64,000 nt of DNA, from contig NZ_KE384491.1 of the NCBI RefSeq assembly GCF_000426065.1, positions 124,001-188,000 on the forward strand. The letters are read 5' to 3'. Source of the DNA: Mycobacterium sp. URHD0025. Its GTDB lineage: Bacteria; Actinomycetota; Actinomycetes; Mycobacteriales; Mycobacteriaceae. Positions within the stretch are counted from its first letter, which is position 1. Each line of letters opens with the position of its first letter. The position numbers were made by a program, and so were the translations under genes. Of the stretch, positions 7,594 through 16,387 are shown piece by piece. Under the pieces are notes generated by a model. It had not been told where the DNA came from, made no database searches, and saw only the letters and a list, made by a program, of their open reading frames with translations.

Positions 7594-8469
7594 CGACGGC
7601 ACAACGAGCCCCGTCAGCTCACCGATGAGCGGACGCAGGTTGTCGGCCTTCGGGTCGTCGGCCTGCGACCGCGTCATCACCGCCAACAACAGCCGTTGAC
7701 CGTCGGGCCCGTAGGCGATCCCGACATCGTTGGTGCTGCCGTAATCGCCGCTGCCCGTCTTGTCGGCCGTGGTCCAGCCCTCGGGAAGTCCGGCGCGCAC
7801 GCTCGATGTCTGATTGGCCCGCATCCAGTCCTCCAGCTGGCGGCGCTGCGGCGGGCTCAACGCGTCGCCGGCCAGCACCGCGCGGTATCCGACGGCCAGC
7901 GCGGCCGGGGTGGAGGTATCCCTCGGGTCCCCCGGTATCGCCGAGTTCAACTCGACTTCCCACCGGTCCAACCGGGTGCGCTCGTCGCCGACGCTGCGGG
8001 CGAACGCGGTGATTCCTCCAGGCCCGTCAATGGTTTTCAGCAGCAGGTTGCCCGCAGTGTTGTCACTGCGCTGCAGCGCTGCCTGACACAACTGCGCCAG
8101 CGTCATCTCCGCGCCGGCGTGAGTCTCGGTGACCGGCGAGTTCGGCACGATCGCGTTCCGATCGACGAAAACGCGGTTGTCCAGTGACAGCTGCCCGCGT
8201 CCGACCATCTGCAGTACCCGCGCGGCGGCATAGCCCTTGAACGTCGAGCACATCGCGAACATCTCATCGGGCCGATGCGTGATGGTCCGGCCGGAATCCA
8301 GGTTCGCCGCGTACAACCCGATCAGGGCGTTGTCACGTCGTTCCAGTTCCGCGATCTGGCCATCGATCGGGGCCGCGAGTGCCGGCGCGGCGTTACCCAC
8401 ACCGGTGCCGACGGCAGCCGCCGCCACGAGCGAACCGATCAGAACATTGCGTCGCGAGAGTCCCGTCAT
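7585..8469 (-). CDS. blaC: Tat-exported class A beta-lactamase
   Basis: A 294-residue serine beta-lactamase. A twin-arginine signal (SRRNVLIG, residues 5-12) and hydrophobic core predict Tat export to the cell envelope. The class A motifs are complete: Ser75-x-x-Lys78 (STFK), SDN at 135-137, Glu171 in RWEVELN (omega loop) and KTG at 237-239. M. tuberculosis BlaC has SDG at the second motif as I recall; the canonical SDN is present here, which may affect inhibitor response. It is monocistronic, reading away from pepR's start and toward hspX. Confidence 0.93.
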   Translation of the reverse strand: MTGLSRRNVLIGSLVAAAAVGTGVGNAAPALAAPIDGQIAELERRDNALIGLYAANLDSGRTITHRPDEMFAMCSTFKGYAAARVLQMVGRGQLSLDNRVFVDRNAIVPNSPVTETHAGAEMTLAQLCQAALQRSDNTAGNLLLKTIDGPGGITAFARSVGDERTRLDRWEVELNSAIPGDPRDTSTPAALAVGYRAVLAGDALSPPQRRQLEDWMRANQTSSVRAGLPEGWTTADKTGSGDYGSTNDVGIAYGPDGQRLLLAVMTRSQADDPKADNLRPLIGELTGLVVPSLL

Positions 8470-8487
8470 CGCGCCCAGCCTAGCGTG

Positions 8488-9777
8488 TCAGCCGGCGATC
8501 GCTTGAAGTTGCTGCGGCAGAGACTTTTTCGAACGGTACGGTCCAAGCACCGCCGCACCGTAATCGTGGGACAGCAACTGGCGCGCGACCGCGTTGACCT
8601 CATCGAGAGTAACCGCCTCGATCTGGGCCAGGGTGTGGTCGATCGTCCGGTGCTCACCATAGTTGAGCTCGCTTCGCCCGATCCGGTGCATGCGTGACCC
8701 GGAATCCTCCAAGCCGAGCACCAGCCCACCGCGCAGCGAGCCCTTGGCGATCCGACATTCGTCGGCGGTGATCCCGTCTCGGGCAACACCTTCGAGAACA
8801 TCGGTGGTCACCCGGACCACCTCGTCGAACCGCTCTGGCTGGCAGCCGGCGTACACCGAGAGCGCACCGCTGTCGGAGAAGGTGTCCACCGTGGAGTACA
8901 CCGAGTAGGCAAGACCGCGCGATTCCCGAATCTGTTGGAACAGGCGGGAACTCAGCCCACCGCCGAGTGCGGTGTTCAGCACCGACAGCGCCCACCGGTG
9001 TTCCCAGTGCCGGCCGGGCGTACGGACGCCCAGCGATACGTGGGTCTGCTCCCCATCGCGGTCGACCACGAGCAGAGACGGCTTGCCACCGATACGTCCC
9101 GAGCCCTTGCGCGGGGCCAGCGCGGTACGCCCCGCTTCCAGGCGTGGACCGAAATGCTGCCGGACCAACGACACGACCACGTCATGGTCGACGTTGCCCG
9201 CCACCGCCACGATCATCCGTTCGGGTGTGTAGCGACGGACGTGGAACGAATGCAGTTGTGCGCGCGTCATCGTCTCGATCGACTCGACACTGCCGATCAC
9301 CGGACGTCCGACCGGGTGATCGCCGAACATCGCCGACAGGAAGACATCGCCGAGACTGTCCTCGGGATCGTCGTCGCGCATGGCGATCTCTTCGAGGACG
9401 ACGTCGCGTTCCACCTCGACATCCTCGGTGGCGCAACGACCCCGCAGCACGACATCGGCCACCAGGTCGACCGCGAGCTCCAGGTCCGAGTCGAGCACAT
9501 GCGCGTAGTAACAGGTGTGCTCTCGTGCGGTGAACGCATTCAGCTCACCACCGACCGCGTCGACAGCCTGCGCTATGTCGACGGCGCTACGGGTCGGGGT
9601 CGCCTTGAACAACAGGTGTTCCAGGAAGTGGGCGGCACCCGCGACGCTTCGCCCCTCGTCGCGGGAACCGACTCCCACCCAGACCCCGACCGATGCAGAA
9701 CGCACCGAAGGGAGGTACTCAGTGACCACCCGGAGTCCGCCGGGCAGAACTGTCCGGCGGACATGTGTGGTGTTCAG
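8488..9777 (-). CDS. pepR: M16-family zinc protease PepR (unusual start, probably CTG)
   Basis: An M16 (insulinase/processing-peptidase) zinc protease. It carries the inverted zinc motif HFLEH, a downstream Glu in the VEVERDVVLEE region, and the C-terminal GGGLSSRLFQ half. The family's first strand, RRTVLPGGLRVVTEY, is encoded from 9762 downward, yet the only ATG, GTG or TTG in frame after the gpsI stop is a GTG at 9729, inside that strand. A CTG at 9777 with AAGG eight bases upstream gives 429 residues starting MNTTHVRRTVLPGG and is my preferred start. The gene follows gpsI in the same frame, 27 bases after its stop. Confidence 0.85.
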   Translation of the reverse strand: MNTTHVRRTVLPGGLRVVTEYLPSVRSASVGVWVGVGSRDEGRSVAGAAHFLEHLLFKATPTRSAVDIAQAVDAVGGELNAFTAREHTCYYAHVLDSDLELAVDLVADVVLRGRCATEDVEVERDVVLEEIAMRDDDPEDSLGDVFLSAMFGDHPVGRPVIGSVESIETMTRAQLHSFHVRRYTPERMIVAVAGNVDHDVVVSLVRQHFGPRLEAGRTALAPRKGSGRIGGKPSLLVVDRDGEQTHVSLGVRTPGRHWEHRWALSVLNTALGGGLSSRLFQQIRESRGLAYSVYSTVDTFSDSGALSVYAGCQPERFDEVVRVTTDVLEGVARDGITADECRIAKGSLRGGLVLGLEDSGSRMHRIGRSELNYGEHRTIDHTLAQIEAVTLDEVNAVARQLLSHDYGAAVLGPYRSKKSLPQQLQAIAG

Positions 9778-9804
9778 CGCAAACGCCTTACCGAGCCGAG
9801 GTGA

Positions 9805-12051
9805 TCAGGACTCGACAGCGGATGCGGGTTCAGCCGGCGCCTGCGCGGCGTCGGTGGCCTGCTCCGCTTGGTCTTCGTCGACGAGCACCAGCGAGATCTT
9901 GCCGCGGTTGTCGATATCGGCGATCTCGACGCGCAGCTTGTCGCCGACCTTCACCACATCCTCGACCTTGTTGATCCGCTTGCCGCGGCCCAGCTTGGAG
10001 ATGTGGACCAGGCCGTCACGGCCGGGCAGCAGCGACACGAACGCGCCGAAATCGGTGGTCTTGACCACGGTTCCGAGGAACCGCTCACCGATCTTGGGCA
10101 GCTGCGGGTTGGCGATGGCGTTGATCTTGTCGATCGCGGCCTGCGCCGCCTCGCCGTTGGAGGCGCCGACGAACACGGTGCCGTCATCCTCGATCGAGAT
10201 CGACGCGCCGGTCTCCTCGGTGATCGAGTTGATCATCTTGCCCTTGGGCCCGATGACCTCGCCGATCTTGTCGACCGGCACCTTGATGGTGGTGATCCGC
10301 GGTGCGAACGGGCTCATCTCGTCAGGAGCGTCGATGGCCTCGGCCATGACATCCAGAATGGTCAGGCGTGCGTCCTTGGCCTGCGCCAGCGCACCGGCCA
10401 GCACCTTGGACGGAATGCCGTCCAGCTTGGTGTCCAGCTGCAGCGCGGTGACGAAGTCCTTGGTGCCTGCGCACTTGAAGTCCATGTCGCCGAAGGCATC
10501 CTCGGCGCCGAGGATGTCGGTCAGCGTCACGTAGCGGGTCTCACCGTTTACCTCGTCGGAGACCAGGCCCATGGCGATGCCGGCCACCGGCGCCTTGAGC
10601 GGCACACCGGCGTTCAGCAGTGACAGCGTCGAGGCACACACCGAGCCCATCGAGGTGGAACCGTTGGAGCCCAACGCCTCTGACACCTGACGGATGGCGT
10701 ACGGGAACTCCTCGACGCTCGGCAGCACCGGCACCAGCGCACGCTCGGCGAGCGCGCCGTGGCCGATCTCGCGACGCTTGGGCGACCCGACGCGACCGGT
10801 CTCACCGGTCGAGAACGGCGGGAAGTTGTAGTGGTGCATGTAGCGCTTGGAAGTCTCGGGCCCGAGCGAGTCGATCTGCTGGGCCATCTTGACCATGTCC
10901 AGTGTGGTGACACCCATGATCTGGGTCTCGCCACGCTCGAACAGCGCGCTGCCGTGCGCCCGCGGGATGATGGCCACCTCGGCGCTCAGAGCGCGGATGT
11001 CGGTCACGCCACGGCCGTCGATACGGAAGTGGTCGGTCAGGATGCGCTGGCGCACAAGCTTTTTGGTCAGCGATCGGTAAGCCGCACCGATCTCCTTCTC
11101 CCGGCCGGCGAACTGATCGGCCAGGCGCTCGAGCACCTCGACCTTGATCTCGTTGGTGCGGTCATCACGTTCGTGCTTGCCCGCGATGGTCAGTGCCTCC
11201 CCGAGCGCCTCAGTCGCCACCGCGGCCACGGCGTCGTAGACGTCGTCGGCGTAATCCGGGAACAGTGGGTAATCGGCGATCTCCTTGGCGGCCTTCTCGG
11301 CCAGCGCGGCCTGGGCGTCGCACAGCGTCGCGATGAACGGTTTGGCCGCCTCCAGGCCTTCGGCGACGACGGCTTCAGTGGGAGCCTGGGCGCCGCCGGC
11401 GACCAACTCGATCACGTTCTCGGTGGCTTCGGCCTCGACCATCATGATCGCGACGTCGTCGCCCACCTTGCGGCCGGCGACGACCATGTCGAACACAGCC
11501 TTCTCGAGCTGCTCGACGGTCGGGAAGGCGACCCACTGGCCATCGATCAGGGCGACGCGCACGCCGCCGACCGGACCCGAGAACGGGAGGCCCGAAATCT
11601 GGGTGGATGCCGACGCGGCGTTGATGGCCAGCACGTCGTACAGGTCCTTGGGATCCAGGCTCAGCACGGTCACCACGACCTGGATCTCGTTACGCAGGCC
11701 ACTGACGAACGACGGGCGCAGCGGCCGGTCGATCAGGCGACAGGTCAGGATCGCATCGGTCGACGGCCGGCCCTCACGCCGGAAGAACGAGCCGGGGATC
11801 CGGCCCGCGGCGTACATCCGCTCCTCGACGTCGATGGTCAGCGGGAAAAAGTCGAAGTGATCCTTCGGCGTCTTGCTGGCGGTGGTGGCGCTCAGCAGCA
11901 TGGTCTCGTCGTCGAGGTAGGCGACGACGGAGCCGGCGGCCTGCTGCGCGAGCCGCCCGGCCTCGAAACGGATGGTGCGGGTGCCGAAGCTCCCGTTGTC
12001 GAGGGTTGCGGTGGATTCGAACACACCGTTTTCAAGTTCAACTACAGACAT
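9805..12051 (-). CDS. gpsI: polynucleotide phosphorylase / guanosine pentaphosphate synthetase
   Basis: A 748-residue PNPase, a 3'-to-5' phosphorolytic exoribonuclease and RNA polymerase; in actinobacteria it is also called guanosine pentaphosphate synthetase. Two RNase PH domains occupy about 15-145 and 340-560 (GSFFRREGRPS, FPPFSTGETGRVGSPKRREIGHG). An alpha-helical linker separates them, then a KH domain (about 600-660, VIGPKGKMINSITEETGA) and an S1 domain (about 670-740). An acidic Ala/Glu tail ends it. A leader of nearly 300 bases lies upstream. pepR is downstream in the same operon. Confidence 0.97.
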   Translation of the reverse strand: MSVVELENGVFESTATLDNGSFGTRTIRFEAGRLAQQAAGSVVAYLDDETMLLSATTASKTPKDHFDFFPLTIDVEERMYAAGRIPGSFFRREGRPSTDAILTCRLIDRPLRPSFVSGLRNEIQVVVTVLSLDPKDLYDVLAINAASASTQISGLPFSGPVGGVRVALIDGQWVAFPTVEQLEKAVFDMVVAGRKVGDDVAIMMVEAEATENVIELVAGGAQAPTEAVVAEGLEAAKPFIATLCDAQAALAEKAAKEIADYPLFPDYADDVYDAVAAVATEALGEALTIAGKHERDDRTNEIKVEVLERLADQFAGREKEIGAAYRSLTKKLVRQRILTDHFRIDGRGVTDIRALSAEVAIIPRAHGSALFERGETQIMGVTTLDMVKMAQQIDSLGPETSKRYMHHYNFPPFSTGETGRVGSPKRREIGHGALAERALVPVLPSVEEFPYAIRQVSEALGSNGSTSMGSVCASTLSLLNAGVPLKAPVAGIAMGLVSDEVNGETRYVTLTDILGAEDAFGDMDFKCAGTKDFVTALQLDTKLDGIPSKVLAGALAQAKDARLTILDVMAEAIDAPDEMSPFAPRITTIKVPVDKIGEVIGPKGKMINSITEETGASISIEDDGTVFVGASNGEAAQAAIDKINAIANPQLPKIGERFLGTVVKTTDFGAFVSLLPGRDGLVHISKLGRGKRINKVEDVVKVGDKLRVEIADIDNRGKISLVLVDEDQAEQATDAAQAPAEPASAVES

Positions 12052-12354
12052 AGAGTCCGTTGGCCTCTTTCGAAATCTTCAACTGTTTCGCGGCGTCACG
12101 ATGGCGCTAGGCCACGGGGCCTGGATACGGCTACGGCCGTCGATCGAAGCGGCCGGATGAACCCCCAGGGAAAACCCTGTGACCGGGGTTCCGGCAGCCA
12201 CTACCGAAGACCGCCCGACCAGGCGGGCCCGATATGACTCGCAGGAACAACCCCCGCGGAATGCGGGCGTTGCACCTCGTTCAGCGCAGCTTTCAGCCGG
12301 CGAACGACCTTATGTTACACGGCAGCAACAGCACGACCGCTATTGCAGACCTGC
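12052..12354 (-). promoter_or_regulatory. gpsI promoter and structured leader
   Basis: This 303-base gap has no credible ORF. On the minus strand a TAACAT -10-like box (12311-12316) would give a leader of about 250 bases. The leader holds a strong two-tier hairpin at 12159-12191: outer arms GAACCCC/GGGGTTC around a perfect CAGGG-AAAA-CCCTG stem. In other bacteria PNPase represses its own mRNA through a leader hairpin, so this is a candidate for the same. The promoter assignment is weaker than the hairpin. Confidence 0.55.
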
Positions 12355-12855
12355 TTATGACACGTCCTCCACACATACGGTGAACTGGCGTTCCGGGTAC
12401 GCGTAGCCCACTCCGCTGGCGCACTGGTCGACGTTCGACACCCCGCGGAGGACCTCGGTGGCCCGTTGGCGGTGCGGCGCAGACGAATCCGCGCAGTCCA
12501 CCCGGTACGGGTCTTTGTCGTTCTCCGGATCGATGCTCATGCAGCCGCCGGTGGTCCAGTCGATGTCCAGACAGAGCGTCTGGGTCTCCTCACTGAATGC
12601 GCTGCGCACGGAGTAATAGGTGTCGACGTCACCGGGGCACTGGTCGCTGTCGGTGACCGTGGAGATCACCTTGTAATTGGACGCGTCGCTGCCGCACTGG
12701 GCCGGACCGGCGTCCGGACGCTCGTACGTGCCGCTCATCTTCAGGCAGTCCCCTGCCTTCATGTCCGCGGCCGCCGCCGACGAGCACGCGGTCAATCCTC
12801 CGACGAAAAGTATCGCGGCTGCCCCGAGAGGGGCAGCCGCGGAAAGTTGTGGCAT
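12355..12855 (-). CDS. lppU: lipoprotein LppU
   Basis: A 166-residue lipoprotein with an N-terminal hydrophobic signal and lipobox GLTAC (Cys at about 24). The mature domain contains paired cysteines (AGDCLKM, PAQCGSD, SDQCPGD, TLCLDID, GGCMS, RVDCADS, DQCASG, TVCVED), suggesting several disulphides in an extracytoplasmic fold. The position between gpsI and rpsO matches M. tuberculosis lppU. The function is not known to me. The start is close behind the S15 stop, 10 bases away, so it is probably co-transcribed with rpsO. Confidence 0.85.
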   Translation of the reverse strand: MPQLSAAAPLGAAAILFVGGLTACSSAAAADMKAGDCLKMSGTYERPDAGPAQCGSDASNYKVISTVTDSDQCPGDVDTYYSVRSAFSEETQTLCLDIDWTTGGCMSIDPENDKDPYRVDCADSSAPHRQRATEVLRGVSNVDQCASGVGYAYPERQFTVCVEDVS

Positions 12856-12865
12856 CGACGCCGCG

Positions 12866-13135
12866 TCAGCGACGCAGCCCGAGGCGCTCGATCAGCGAGC
12901 GGTAACGCGCCACGTCGACCTGGGCGACGTACTTCAGCAACCGGCGACGACGGCCGACCAGCAGCAGCAGGCCGCGACGCGAGTGGTGGTCATGCTTGTG
13001 CTGCTTGAGGTGCTCGGTCAGATCCGAGATCCGCTTGGTCAGCAGGGCGACCTGGGCCTCCGGCGAACCGGTGTCGGTCTCGTGCAGACCGTAGCTGCTC
13101 AGGATTTCTTTTTTCTGCTCGGCGGTAAGCGCCAC
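12866..13135 (-). CDS. rpsO: 30S ribosomal protein S15
   Basis: An 89-residue S15, full length, with the family pattern ALTAEQKKEILSSYGLHETD, then TGSPEAQVALLTKRI, HLKQHKHDHHSRRGLL and VGRRRRLLKYV. It binds the central domain of 16S rRNA and nucleates assembly of the 30S platform. It is preceded by a 138-base gap from ribF that should hold its promoter and leader. lppU and gpsI follow downstream in the order common in actinobacteria. Confidence 0.98.
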   Translation of the reverse strand: MALTAEQKKEILSSYGLHETDTGSPEAQVALLTKRISDLTEHLKQHKHDHHSRRGLLLLVGRRRRLLKYVAQVDVARYRSLIERLGLRR

Positions 13136-13273
13136 GAAATAACTCCATCAATCAGTCCCGCGAACATATTCTCGGCACAGCCACCGCGGACTGCAGCATG
13201 CGCCGGATCGGGGCAAAGTCTAGCAGCACCCCAGCTAACCGCCGAAATCAGGACCGTGGGTGAGCCCGCGAAT

Positions 13274-14269
13274 TCAACCCTGCGTCTGCGCAGCCAGAAT
13301 CGCGCGGGCCCGATCGGTATCGCCTTCCATGGCGACCACCAGATCCTTCACGGATTCGAACTTCTCCTGTCCGCGGATCCGGGCCACGAAATCGACCGCG
13401 ACGTGCTGTCCGTAGAGGTCGGCGTTGGTGTCGAGCACGAACGCCTCGACCGTGCGGGTTCGCCCAGAGAAGGTCGGGTTGGTGCCCACCGACACCGCGG
13501 CCTCGTACCGCTCGCCGGGAATCACCGTTCCCATCACCGGGCCGTGTCCCAACACCGTGAACCAGGCGGCATAGACCCCGTCGGCCGGAATCGCCGAGAA
13601 CATCGGCGGCGCCACGTTGGCAGTCGGGAACCCCAACACCCGGCCGCGCCCGTCGCCGCGCACCACCACGCCTTCGACGCGATGCGGACGCCCCAGCGCT
13701 TCGGTGGCAGCCACCACGTCGCCGGCGTCGACGCAGGACCGGATGTAAGTCGAAGAGAAGGTGACCCGCTCGTCGCGATGCTCGGCGTCGAGCGTTTCGG
13801 TCACCAGAGACATGCTCTCTACGGCGAACCCGAAGCGCTCCCCGGCCGCACGAAGCATCGCGACGTTGCCTGCCGCCTTCTTGCCGAAGGTGAAGTTCTC
13901 CCCCACCACGACCTCCACCACGTGCAGGTCTTCCACCAACAACTCGTGGATGTAGCGCTCGGGGGTGAGTTTCATGAAATCGGAGGTGAACGGCATCACC
14001 AGGAACACGTCGACGCCGAGTTCCTCGACCAGCTCGGCACGCCGGGTGAGCGTGGTCAACTGAGCCGGATGACTCCCCGGAAACACCACCTCCATCGGAT
14101 GTGGGTCGAAGGTCATGAGAACCACCGGCACTCCGCGTGATCGGCCCGCTTTCACCGCGTGGCTGATCAGCTCCGCGTGTCCACGGTGAACCCCGTCGAA
14201 CACCCCGATGGTGACTACACACCTGCCCCAGTCCGTGGGGATCTCGTCCTGCCCACGCCAGCGCTGCAC
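13274..14269 (-). CDS. ribF: bifunctional riboflavin kinase / FAD synthetase
   Basis: A 331-residue enzyme making FMN and then FAD from riboflavin. The N-terminal FAD-synthetase (nucleotidyltransferase) domain has GVFDGVHRGHAELI (about 23-36) and the later SSTYIRSCVDAGDV. The C-terminal flavokinase domain (about 190-320) has VVRGDGRGRVLGFPTAN and SVGTNPTF. The ORF begins with an ATG at 14269, and the length agrees with the family. It is divergent from mntR/sirR with an 80-base gap. The flavin monooxygenases and dehydrogenases nearby depend on its products, but there is no operon link. Confidence 0.96.
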   Translation of the reverse strand: MQRWRGQDEIPTDWGRCVVTIGVFDGVHRGHAELISHAVKAGRSRGVPVVLMTFDPHPMEVVFPGSHPAQLTTLTRRAELVEELGVDVFLVMPFTSDFMKLTPERYIHELLVEDLHVVEVVVGENFTFGKKAAGNVAMLRAAGERFGFAVESMSLVTETLDAEHRDERVTFSSTYIRSCVDAGDVVAATEALGRPHRVEGVVVRGDGRGRVLGFPTANVAPPMFSAIPADGVYAAWFTVLGHGPVMGTVIPGERYEAAVSVGTNPTFSGRTRTVEAFVLDTNADLYGQHVAVDFVARIRGQEKFESVKDLVVAMEGDTDRARAILAAQTQG

Positions 14270-14335
14270 GCAATCAGCCTACGACCCGAAGGCGGCGCGG
14301 TCTGCTCTAGATCCCCCGATCAGGTGATGATTGCC

Positions 14336-14350
14336 TAAACTTTCCTACTG
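14336..14350 (+). promoter_or_regulatory. -10 box implying a leaderless mntR/sirR message
   Basis: TAAACT at 14336-14341 lies 8 bases before the GTG at 14350, the spacing expected if transcription starts on the start codon. No ribosome site precedes the GTG. This supports the GTG as the real start. Confidence 0.55.
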
Positions 14351-15069
14351 TGAGTCCCGACGGTAACCATCAAGACCTGTCCACGGTTGCCCAGGACTAC
14401 CTGAAAGTCATCTGGACAGCCCAGGAATGGTCTCGCGACAAGGTCAGCACGAAACTGCTGGCCGAGCGGATCGGCGTGTCGGCGTCCACCGCGTCGGAGT
14501 CGATTCGCAAACTCGCCGACCAGGGCCTGGTCCACCACGAGAAGTACGGCGCCGTGACGCTGACCGATGCGGGCCGCCACGCCGCGCTGGCGATGGTCCG
14601 TCGGCACCGGCTGATGGAGACTTTCCTCGTTCAGGAGCTCGGCTACAGCTGGGACGAGGTGCACGACGAGGCCGAGATTCTCGAGCACGCGGTCTCCGAC
14701 CGGATGCTCGACCGGATCGATGCCAAGCTGGGCCACCCCACGCGCGATCCACACGGTGATCCGATCCCGGCCGCCGACGGCCAGGTGCCCACCCCGCCGG
14801 CCCGGCAGCTCTCGGCATGCCAGGACGGAGATGCCGGCACGGTGGCCCGCATCTCCGATGCTGATCCGGAGATGCTGAGGTACTTCGACAGCGTCGGCAT
14901 CAGCCTCGATTCACGGGTACGCGTGCTCGCGCGCCGCGATTTCGCCGGCGTGATCTCCGTGGCCGTCCAGAAACCCGGTCGGACCGGCGCTTCAGTGGGA
15001 GACGACGCCAGCGTGATGGTCGAACTCGGCAATCCGGCGGCCGAGGCGATCTGGGTCGTCGCCAGCTAG
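14350..15069 (+). CDS. sirR: DtxR/MntR-family metal-dependent repressor
   Basis: A 239-residue metalloregulator. The winged HTH (about 8-70: TVAQDYLKVIWTAQEW, VSASTASESIRKLADQGLV) is followed by the dimerisation domain with metal ligands (RHRLMETFLVQELGYSWDEV, EAEILEHAVSD) and a C-terminal SH3-like/FeoA-type domain (about 160-235). The M. tuberculosis orthologue, SirR/Rv2788, is an Mn-responsive repressor also called MntR. It has a GTG start and probably a leaderless message. It is divergent from ribF; the monooxygenase gene downstream is 148 bases away and need not share its promoter. Confidence 0.9.
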   Translation: MSPDGNHQDLSTVAQDYLKVIWTAQEWSRDKVSTKLLAERIGVSASTASESIRKLADQGLVHHEKYGAVTLTDAGRHAALAMVRRHRLMETFLVQELGYSWDEVHDEAEILEHAVSDRMLDRIDAKLGHPTRDPHGDPIPAADGQVPTPPARQLSACQDGDAGTVARISDADPEMLRYFDSVGISLDSRVRVLARRDFAGVISVAVQKPGRTGASVGDDASVMVELGNPAAEAIWVVAS

Positions 15070-15217
15070 GTTTCTCGCGGCTGCCGTGCGCCGTTTTCGA
15101 CCCCTGGGCTGTAGAAGTTGCCGGTCAACGACCCTGCGGTCGAAATCCGTGGGCCCCGGGATCACGACGATTTTTACCCGTGCGGAAAAGCCGATCCGCC
15201 ACCAAGATGTCCTGTTC

Positions 15218-16387
15218 GTGACTGTTTCCCTGCACTGGTTCCTGCCCACCTACGGCGACAGCCGGCTCATCGTCGGCGGCGGCCACGGCACTCCCGCCGG
15301 CTCCGCGGGTGGTGACCGTGAGGCGTCGATCGACTATCTGGCGTCGATCGTGCGCTCGGCCGAGCGGTTCGGCTTCACCGGCGCGCTCATCCCGACCGGG
15401 GCCTGGTGCGAGGACGCCTTCATCACCGCGGCGCTGCTGGCCCGCGAGACCACGTCGCTGGCCTTCCTGGTGGCCTTCCGCCCGGGTCTGGTCAGCCCGA
15501 CCCTGTCGGCACAGATGGCGGCGACGTTCGCCCGGCATGCGCCGGGGCGGATCCTGCTCAACGTCGTCGTCGGCGGGGAGGCACACGAACAGCGGGCCTT
15601 CGGCGACCACTTGGACAAGGACGCGCGGTATGCGCGTTGCGACGAGTTTCTCGACGTGGTCCGCCGGCTGTGGGCCGGCGAGACCGTCACGCACAAGGGT
15701 CAGTACATCGACGTCGAAGAGGCCTCGCTGGCGCTCCCGCCCACTCCGGTGCCGCCGCTCTACTTCGGCGGCAGCTCGCAGGCGGCGGGCCCGGTGGCGG
15801 CCCGGCATTCCGACGTCTACCTGACCTGGGGCGAGCCGCCTGCCGCGGTGCGCGAGAAGATCGAGTGGATCCGGGCGCTCGGCGAGGAGCAGGGACGCAA
15901 GCTGCGCTTCGGCATCCGCCTGCACACCATCTCGCGCGACACCTCCGAGGAGGCGTGGGCCCAGGCCGACCGACTGGTCGCCGCGCTCGACGAGGAGACG
16001 GTCGCCGCGGCACAGGCCGGGCTGGCCCGAAGCCAGTCCGAGGGCCAGAAGCGCATGCTGGCGCTGCACGAGAACAACCGGCGCAACGGCACCTGGAGTG
16101 ATGCGCGAAGCCTGGAGATCGCCCCGAACCTGTGGTCGGGCGTCGGACTGGTGCGCGGCGGCGCGGGCACCGCGCTGGTGGGCAGCCACACCGAGGTGGC
16201 CGACCGGATCGCCGAGTACGCCGAGATCGGTATCGACGAGTTCATCTTCTCCGGCTATCCGCATCTGGAGGAGTTGTTCTGGTTCGGCGAGGGCGTGGTG
16301 CCGATCTTGCGCGAGCGCGGCCTAATTGGCGGCGGCACGCAATCCGGCACACCGGCCTCGATTCCGTTCGTCGGCACGCCGCGATGA
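15218..16387 (+). CDS. ssuD: FMNH2-dependent alkanesulfonate monooxygenase (SsuD-like)
   Basis: A 389-residue bacterial-luciferase-family enzyme that cleaves alkanesulfonates to aldehyde and sulfite using reduced FMN. The GTG at 15218 gives MTVSLHWFLPTYGDSR, the usual SsuD N-terminus; an in-frame upstream extension is non-conserved. Family features include CEDAFITAALLARETTSL, GRILLNVVVGGEAHEQRAFGD and LYFGGSSQAAG. It overlaps the acyl-CoA-dehydrogenase-like gene by four bases (ATGA). No flavin reductase or sulfonate ABC transporter is adjacent, so FMNH2 and substrate must come from elsewhere. Confidence 0.9.
   Translation: MTVSLHWFLPTYGDSRLIVGGGHGTPAGSAGGDREASIDYLASIVRSAERFGFTGALIPTGAWCEDAFITAALLARETTSLAFLVAFRPGLVSPTLSAQMAATFARHAPGRILLNVVVGGEAHEQRAFGDHLDKDARYARCDEFLDVVRRLWAGETVTHKGQYIDVEEASLALPPTPVPPLYFGGSSQAAGPVAARHSDVYLTWGEPPAAVREKIEWIRALGEEQGRKLRFGIRLHTISRDTSEEAWAQADRLVAALDEETVAAAQAGLARSQSEGQKRMLALHENNRRNGTWSDARSLEIAPNLWSGVGLVRGGAGTALVGSHTEVADRIAEYAEIGIDEFIFSGYPHLEELFWFGEGVVPILRERGLIGGGTQSGTPASIPFVGTPR

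Noticed and set aside
10759..12237. 492-residue plus-strand open frame opposite gpsI
   Set aside because: Antisense to a complete PNPase gene, with shadow composition and no motif.
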